NCBI RefSeq assembly: GCF_051967575.1
Contig: NZ_JBQCJW010000010.1
Coordinates: 1-64,000, forward strand
Source: Solibacillus silvestris_B
Lineage (GTDB): Bacteria; Bacillota; Bacilli; Bacillales_A; Planococcaceae
Reading direction: 5' to 3'
Length of the DNA stretch: 64,000 bases
Shown here: positions 59,068 to 64,000 of the stretch, piece by piece
How positions within the stretch are numbered: position 1 is the stretch's first letter
Layout of the letters: every line of letters starts with the position of its first letter
Position numbers and translations under genes: made by a program
The notes under the pieces: generated by a model
The model's database searches: none
Told to the model about the DNA's origin: nothing
Seen by the model: the letters and a program-made list of their open reading frames with translations, nothing else

Positions 59068-60423
59068 ATGAGCCAATACGTAGAGTATAACTGGAAGGCA
59101 AATGACGAAAAGCATGTATGGCATTCGATGAAGCCTTATAACCCGGATGCAACGTTTATAATTGAACGGGCAGAGGGGGCTTGGCTGACAGACATCGATG
59201 GCAATAAATATTTGGATGCTATGGCAGGGCTATGGTGTACGAATATTGGTTATGGACGAAAGGAAATCGCGGAAGTAGCTTATGAGCAGATGCTTAAAAA
59301 TTCATATACACCGCTATCGTATGGGCATACTCCGGCAATTTTGCTGAGTCAAAAAATCAGCGAGCTGCTTGGCGATGAATATGTCGTTTTTTATTCAAAC
59401 AGCGGTTCGGAAGCAAATGAAGTCGCATTTAAAGTAGCCCGGCAATACCATCAGCAAAAAGGTGAAACGAACCGCTATAAGATCGTCTCCCGCTACCGTG
59501 CGTATCATGGGAATACAATGGGCTCCTTAGCGGCAACGGGTCAAGCACAGCGCAAATATAAATATGAACCGCTTGCCCCTGGGTTTTTGCATGTAGCACC
59601 ACCTGATCAATATCGGAACCCGGAAGAAATTCAAAATGGGGATGCGACGACATTGCCTAGTGTGAAGAATCTGGATCAAATGATGACTTGGGAAATGTCG
59701 GAAACGATCGCCGCTGTCATTATGGAGCCCATTATAACGGGTGGCGGTGTCATTGTGCCGAATGATGCCTATTTGAAAGGTGTTCAGGAGGTATGCGAGA
59801 AGCATGGTGCATTATTGATCATTGACGAGGTCATTTGTGGCTTCGGTAGAACAGGAAAGGCGTTCGGGTTCCAAAACTACGGGATTAAGCCTGATATCGT
59901 AACGATGGCAAAAGGATTGACAAGTGCGTACATGCCATTGTCTGCGACTGCAATCCGCCGGGAAATCTACGAACAATTTATGGCTGAAGGAGATTATGAA
60001 TTTTTGCGCCATGTGAATACATTTGGCGGTTCACCGGTCGCTTGCGCAGTTGCCTTGAAAAATATTGAAGTGATGGAGCGCGAAAACTTATTTGAGCAGT
60101 CAACCCGGCTTGGGGAAGCACTCAAACGGACTTTAGCGGAAAATTTGAATGATCATCCATTTGTGGGCGATGTTCGAGGAAAAGGTTTATTAATAGGCAT
60201 CGAGTTAGTTGAAAACAAAGAAACGAAAACCCCGCTTGATGTTCAGAAGGTGAATGCTGTTATCGCCTACTGTAAGCAAAAGGGGGTAATCATCGGCAAA
60301 AATGGTGTCACTGTGGCGAATTTCAATAATGTATTAACATTATCGCCGCCGCTTTCCATTACAGAGGAGGAAAAGGATTTTATTGCAAATACATTTATTG
60401 AGGCGGTTAACAGTATTAAATAA
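59068..60423 (+). CDS. class III omega-aminotransferase (beta-alanine:pyruvate type)
   Basis: A 451-aa PLP enzyme. PLP-binding Lys282 (TMAKGLTSAYMPLSA), Asp253 (IIDEVICGFGRTG), the phosphate-binding GSEANEVAFK and the substrate-gate DAMAGLWCTNIGYG are clear. The general type is beta-alanine/taurine/(R)-3-amino-2-methylpropionate:pyruvate transaminase. In this cluster the likely job is to turn beta-alanine (or beta-aminoisobutyrate) into malonate (or methylmalonate) semialdehyde for the next enzyme. The frame is open from 58999, but ATG 59068 follows AAGGAGGG. Confidence 0.9.
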   Translation: MSQYVEYNWKANDEKHVWHSMKPYNPDATFIIERAEGAWLTDIDGNKYLDAMAGLWCTNIGYGRKEIAEVAYEQMLKNSYTPLSYGHTPAILLSQKISELLGDEYVVFYSNSGSEANEVAFKVARQYHQQKGETNRYKIVSRYRAYHGNTMGSLAATGQAQRKYKYEPLAPGFLHVAPPDQYRNPEEIQNGDATTLPSVKNLDQMMTWEMSETIAAVIMEPIITGGGVIVPNDAYLKGVQEVCEKHGALLIIDEVICGFGRTGKAFGFQNYGIKPDIVTMAKGLTSAYMPLSATAIRREIYEQFMAEGDYEFLRHVNTFGGSPVACAVALKNIEVMERENLFEQSTRLGEALKRTLAENLNDHPFVGDVRGKGLLIGIELVENKETKTPLDVQKVNAVIAYCKQKGVIIGKNGVTVANFNNVLTLSPPLSITEEEKDFIANTFIEAVNSIK

Positions 60424-60438
60424 AGGAGGACATTCATA

Positions 60439-61956
60439 ATGACAGAAGCAGTTTCGGTAAAGAGATTGACGCATTTTATAAATGGGGAATTGGCCGAGGG
60501 GAAAAGCAGGATCTATTCAAAGGTGTATAATCCTACTACCGGTGAAGTGATTGCTGAAGTGCCGATAGCAACAGCCGAAGAAACACGTGAAGCAATCGCA
60601 GCTGCAAAGGAGGCTTTTCCGGCATGGCGGGATTTATCTGTTGCAAAGCGCGCGGAAGTATTAATGCGCTTCCGTTATTTGCTCACGGAAAATTTGGAGA
60701 GGCTATTGGAGATCATCTGTACAGAAAGCGGGAAAACATTGGAGGATGCACGCGGCGAAGTTACACGAGCGCTGGAGTCGGTCGATTTGGCTATAGGGGC
60801 TCCCCACCTTGTAAAGGGCGAATATTCGGTGAACGTGGGCGGCCAAATTAATGCCTACTCGGCTAAATATCCTTTAGGTGTCGTAGCGGCCATCTCGCCA
60901 TTCAACTTCCCGATAATGGTGCCGTTAGCGCAAACATCAATGGCGATAGCAGTAGGGAACGCGGTCATTCTGAAAGCTTCTGAAAAGGTGCCGATGACTT
61001 CTTTGTTTGTAAGCGAGCTGTGGAAAAAGGCAGGTTTGCCGGATGGGATTTGGACAGTGGTAAACGGCAGTAAAGATGCAGTAAATGAGCTGCTGGAAAA
61101 CCCGACTGTTCAAGCCATTTCATTTGTCGGCTCTACGCCTGTTGCAAAATATATTTATGAAACGGGTTCAAAATACGGCAAGCGCGTTACTGCTTTAGGT
61201 GGCGGGAAAAATAATATGGTCGTCATGCCGGATGCGGATTTAGAGCAAGTGGCGAATGCGTTTATCGGTGCTGCATATGGCGCAGCTTCCCAACGATGCA
61301 TGGCGATTTCCACAATTATGCCGGTTGGTGAAGAGACGGCTAATCGACTCGTAGCGATTTTGAAAGAGAAAATCAGCAACTTGAAAGTAGGCAGCTATAA
61401 AGAAGAAGGCACGGATTTTGGTCCGGTCATTTCGAAAGAGTCGAAAGAAAATATTTTGAAAGCGATCGATTTAGCTGAACGTCAAGGTGCAACGGTTGTA
61501 GTTGACGGCCGTGAACTGGATGTCGTGAAAAATTCGGAAGGCTTCTTTGTAGGGCCGACATTGCTGGACAATATTACGAAGGAGATGGAGATTTTCGATG
61601 AGGAAGTTTTCGGCCCGGCTCGAAATGTCGTGCGCGTAAACTCACTTTCGGAAGCTATTGATTTCATTAACGGTCAGGATCTGGCGAATGGCGTCACGAT
61701 TTTCACGAATGATGGTGCGGCAGCACGCAAATTTACAACGGAGATTGATGTGGGTATGGTCGGCGTCAATGTGCCGATTCCAATTCCTGTAGGCTATCAT
61801 AATTTTGCGGGCTTTAAAGGTTCGCGCTTTGGTGAAGGGCATATGTTTGGTCCGGATCAGGCCCGATTCTTTACAAAAACAAAAACGGTATCAGAACGCT
61901 GGCCGGATACAACGGAAAAAACAGCATCGACATTCGCATTTCCTAGCAATAATTAA
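60439..61956 (+). CDS. CoA-acylating (methyl)malonate-semialdehyde dehydrogenase
   Basis: A 505-aa aldehyde dehydrogenase of the MmsA/IolA subgroup. The nucleophile is Cys287 (AASQRCMAIS). The NAD-binding FVGSTPVAKYIYE and the ALGGGKNNMVVMPDAD region (lacking the usual general-base Glu, as in CoA-dependent members) assign the subgroup. PIPVGYHNFAGFKGSRFGEGHMFG is diagnostic. It converts malonate or methylmalonate semialdehyde with CoA and NAD to acetyl-CoA or propionyl-CoA and carbon dioxide. ATG start after AAAGGAGG, 15 bp behind the aminotransferase. Confidence 0.92.
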   Translation: MTEAVSVKRLTHFINGELAEGKSRIYSKVYNPTTGEVIAEVPIATAEETREAIAAAKEAFPAWRDLSVAKRAEVLMRFRYLLTENLERLLEIICTESGKTLEDARGEVTRALESVDLAIGAPHLVKGEYSVNVGGQINAYSAKYPLGVVAAISPFNFPIMVPLAQTSMAIAVGNAVILKASEKVPMTSLFVSELWKKAGLPDGIWTVVNGSKDAVNELLENPTVQAISFVGSTPVAKYIYETGSKYGKRVTALGGGKNNMVVMPDADLEQVANAFIGAAYGAASQRCMAISTIMPVGEETANRLVAILKEKISNLKVGSYKEEGTDFGPVISKESKENILKAIDLAERQGATVVVDGRELDVVKNSEGFFVGPTLLDNITKEMEIFDEEVFGPARNVVRVNSLSEAIDFINGQDLANGVTIFTNDGAAARKFTTEIDVGMVGVNVPIPIPVGYHNFAGFKGSRFGEGHMFGPDQARFFTKTKTVSERWPDTTEKTASTFAFPSNN

Positions 61957-61967
61957 AATACATGCAA

Positions 61968-62008
61968 AAAACAGCCTGATTCCGGATGTGGGGACGAGGC
62001 TGTTTTTG
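61968..62008 (+). terminator. terminator of the aminotransferase/dehydrogenase operon
   Basis: AAAACAGCCT pairs with AGGCTGTTTT, followed by TGG. It lies just before the 21-bp repeat array, so the array is outside the operon transcript. Confidence 0.82.
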
Positions 62009-62022
62009 GTTTTATTAACAGT

Positions 62023-62501
62023 CGAGGGTACTTTTATTAGAACAATGCGGGCTGATATTAGAAAAAGCAAGCCGGTTATTAGAACAGTTGGGCGGATATT
62101 GATTTGGGCTTGGTGGAGGCGGGTTTATATTTTTATTAGAATATTAGCTAAGGATATTAGAAGAAGGGTGCTGGTTATTAGAACAGTTAGGGTGTTTATT
62201 AGAAAATGGGGAGGTAATGTGGTTTCCGAATGCCGATTTAGACGGGTGAATAAAAGGGTTCATAGTTTAAATAGAACACTGACAGCGGATATTAGAAGAA
62301 ACGTAATGGATATTTGAAAATCGGGAGGGGATATTAGAACGTTGCGGACACATATTAGAACAAGAGAACGATATATTAGAAAATCGTAACTTTATTAGAA
62401 AAAATAAAAATATATTAGAACATCCGCCGAATATATTAGAAAACTTCCGACAGCAGCCTCCTCTTATTAGAAAACAGAAAAAGAAATACATTATGTTAGA
62501 A
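62023..62501. repeat. 21-bp-periodic TATTAGAA array
   Basis: About 20 copies of the core TATTAGAA or close variants. Exact copies begin at 62035, 62056, 62077, 62134, 62155, 62176, 62197, 62290, 62332, 62353, 62374, 62393, 62413, 62434 and 62465. Degenerate copies begin at 62023, 62097, 62236, 62269, 62311 and 62494. The spacing is exactly 21 bp in most steps, with others at 12, 19, 20, 29, 31 and 33-39. The 12-13-bp spacers differ from copy to copy and are often G-rich. Open frames across it on both strands encode heptad peptides (SNI or IR in each unit) only because 21 is a multiple of 3; no SD or start supports translation. Function unknown. Confidence 0.9.
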
Positions 62502-62834
62502 AAACTTACATATAAACAGCGTATTTCCTTATGAGCTTTAACATTTTGTCTAAAATATTTTCGAAAAAAATTACCTTTTGTATATTAATTTCAGTCGGAA
62601 TATTCAGTAAATTTATGTATATGCAGGGTTTACAAAGGTTTTATTAACGAAAAATATTTTATTTAAATTTTTTTCGTTAATTATAAATTATGTTACTAAT
62701 TATTACATATAATAATATATATTAAATTATATGCTTAAAAACTAGTAAATATTCTCAAAAGTTAGTAGTACTAGGATGTGCTTTGGTTTTTCATTTTTTC
62801 AAAAGAAATTATTAGAAAAACAGGAGGGTTCGCT
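62502..62834. other. AT-rich upstream region of the dihydropyrimidinase gene
   Basis: No gene was seen. TTAACGAAAAA (62644-62654) and TTTTTCGTTAA (62670-62680) form an 11-bp inverted repeat. TATAAT at 62708-62713 is a possible -10 with a poor -35. One isolated TATTAGAA lies at 62810. The rest is very AT-rich, as in an activated promoter region. Confidence 0.5.
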
Positions 62835-64000
62835 ATGAAAAAAGTAATTACCGGGGGAACAATTGTTACGGCTACTGATACCTATAAAGGCGATGTGCTA
62901 ATCGAGGATGGGGTTATCCAGCAAATTGCAGCATGTATTAAAGACGTGGATGCAGAAATCATTGATGCAACAGGAAAGCTTTTATTCCCTGGGGGGATTG
63001 ATCCGCATACCCATCTCGATATGCCGTTCAACAATACGGTAACAGATGATGACTGGGAGTCGGGGACGATTGCTGCGGCATTCGGGGGAACGACTACGAT
63101 TATTGATTTTTGTATTAGTGCGGGCTCGCCGACATTGATGGATGCAATTGATACTTGGCATGCAAAATCAAAGGATAAGGCCGTAATTGATTATGGCTTC
63201 CACTTAATGATTGGCGATTTAAATGAGCAGCGCCTGAAAGAATTACCGGAAGCATTAGAAAGGGGTGGGATTAGCTCGATTAAAGTATTTCTGGCTTATG
63301 CAAAGGAATTTCAGGCTACGGATCGTACATTATTCCAGGCGTTTAAAGTCGGAAGCAAATTGGGCGCAACAATTATGGTGCATTGCGAAAACGGGTCTGT
63401 CATTGATGAGCTTGTGGAAGAGGCAAAAGCAAATGGTCAAACTGAGCCAATCTATCATGCATTAACTCGTCCGCCGGAAGTTGAGGGAGAAGCGACAAAG
63501 CGTGCGATAGAGCTGGCGAATTTGGCGGGTGCGCAACTTTATGTCGTGCATGTAACGTGCAAAGAAGCTGTTGATGAAATCATCTCCGCACGCAATAAAG
63601 GCTACAACGTTTTAGGGGAAACGTGTCCGCCGTATTTAGTATTGGACCAAACAGCGTTGGAAAAGCCGGATTTTGAAGGGGCGAAATATGTATGGTCACC
63701 GCCATTGCGCCCTGTAGAGCATCAGGAAGTATTGTGGAATGCATTAAAATCAAAGCAGCTTCAAACAATCGGATCGGACCAATGTTCATTTAGCTTCAAT
63801 GGCAAGAAAACATTAGGGAAGGATGATTTTTCGAAAATCCCGAATGGAGGACCATTTATTGAAGATCGCTTTTCCGTGCTGTATTCAGAAGGGGTAGTGA
63901 AAGGCCGCATCACGGAGAATGAATTTGTTGATATGATTTCAACACAGTCAGCAAAGATTTTCGGCTTGTTCCCGAAAAAAGGGACGATCGCGGTCGGTTC
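62835..64000 (+). CDS. dihydropyrimidinase/D-hydantoinase, 3' end outside the window
   Basis: The first 388 codons of an amidohydrolase that opens the ring of dihydrouracil, dihydrothymine or hydantoins. It starts MKKVITGGTIVTATDTYKGD. Binuclear metal site: His58 and His60 in DPHTHLD, carboxylated Lys150 in SSIKVFLAYAKE, His in MVHCENG, His in YVVHVTCKEA, and Asp in IGSDQCSF. The ATG follows AGGAGGG. The full family length is about 460-470 aa, so some 75-85 codons are missing. With the amidase, aminotransferase and dehydrogenase it completes a reductive pyrimidine route apart from the first (dihydropyrimidine dehydrogenase) step. Confidence 0.93.
   Translation, partial: MKKVITGGTIVTATDTYKGDVLIEDGVIQQIAACIKDVDAEIIDATGKLLFPGGIDPHTHLDMPFNNTVTDDDWESGTIAAAFGGTTTIIDFCISAGSPTLMDAIDTWHAKSKDKAVIDYGFHLMIGDLNEQRLKELPEALERGGISSIKVFLAYAKEFQATDRTLFQAFKVGSKLGATIMVHCENGSVIDELVEEAKANGQTEPIYHALTRPPEVEGEATKRAIELANLAGAQLYVVHVTCKEAVDEIISARNKGYNVLGETCPPYLVLDQTALEKPDFEGAKYVWSPPLRPVEHQEVLWNALKSKQLQTIGSDQCSFSFNGKKTLGKDDFSKIPNGGPFIEDRFSVLYSEGVVKGRITENEFVDMISTQSAKIFGLFPKKGTIAVG

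Noticed and set aside
61805..62317. 170-aa plus-strand frame with IR-type heptad peptide repeats over the array
   Set aside because: It starts inside the dehydrogenase gene in another frame, crosses a strong terminator and has no SD. Its repeats follow from the 21-bp DNA period.
62267..62491. 74-aa minus-strand frame with repeated SNI heptads
   Set aside because: No SD before the ATG, very biased composition, and the frame is open only because 21 is a multiple of 3. A translated repeat peptide is not fully excluded.
62023..62501. Array as a CRISPR
   Set aside because: Cores are only 8-9 bp with 12-13-bp spacers and no cas genes; CRISPR repeats are 23 bp or longer.

Overview
The window looks like chromosomal DNA of a low-GC, motile, probably endospore-forming Bacillales, most likely of the Solibacillus/Lysinibacillus branch of Planococcaceae (inferred from protein character, codon use and gene order; not tested by search). 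Typical markers are ScoC, PrsA, EcsAB, a YjcZ-type spore protein, Crh with Gln15, HprK, the HemE-HemH-HemY coproporphyrin branch, RapZ-YvcK-WhiA, and a CtsR-type operator at clpP. No phage, IS element or CRISPR array was seen.

Layout. 0-10 kb: FNT channel, YjdM, then prsA/scoC/ytxH/hit on the minus strand, ecsAB, a divergent sigma-D-type flagellin, a split chromate-transporter pair and hmoB. 10-20.5 kb: hemEHY, a four-gene unit (beta-propeller lipoprotein, two-component pair, YtkA-like lipoprotein), and a TetR regulator followed by a YhgE/Pip membrane protein. 20.5-31.7 kb: yhfH, lplJ, a Bce-type antimicrobial-peptide sensing and resistance module with an extra unknown gene, lcfB, an S9 peptidase and an enoyl-CoA hydratase. 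31.8-50.8 kb: EAL-HDOD protein, YitT protein, cytochrome c-551, hprK-lgt-ppaX-yvoF, the his operon (without hisA), yvcD, trxB, yvcI-rapZ-yvcK-whiA and crh. 51-56 kb: clpP, tRNA-Arg, a structured 0.9-kb intergenic region, and a polar amino-acid ABC transporter with two tandem paralogous binding proteins. 56-64 kb: an N-carbamoyl amidase, PucR regulator, omega-aminotransferase, CoA-acylating semialdehyde dehydrogenase and a dihydropyrimidinase cut by the window end; together these fit reductive pyrimidine catabolism (uracil/thymine to beta-amino acid to acyl-CoA).

The most unusual structure is at about 62023-62501, between the dehydrogenase terminator and the dihydropyrimidinase gene. It is a non-coding array of about 20 copies of the 8-mer TATTAGAA (or close variants), mostly spaced exactly 21 bp, with unrelated spacers. 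Two degenerate copies with the same 21-bp spacing lie at the left edge of the window. I know of no described feature that this matches. Other points worth following are the missing hisA, the atypical flagellin, the unknown 140-aa protein inside the Bce module, a 14-bp inverted repeat shared by the crh and second binding-protein promoters, and several palindromes overlapping -35 elements.
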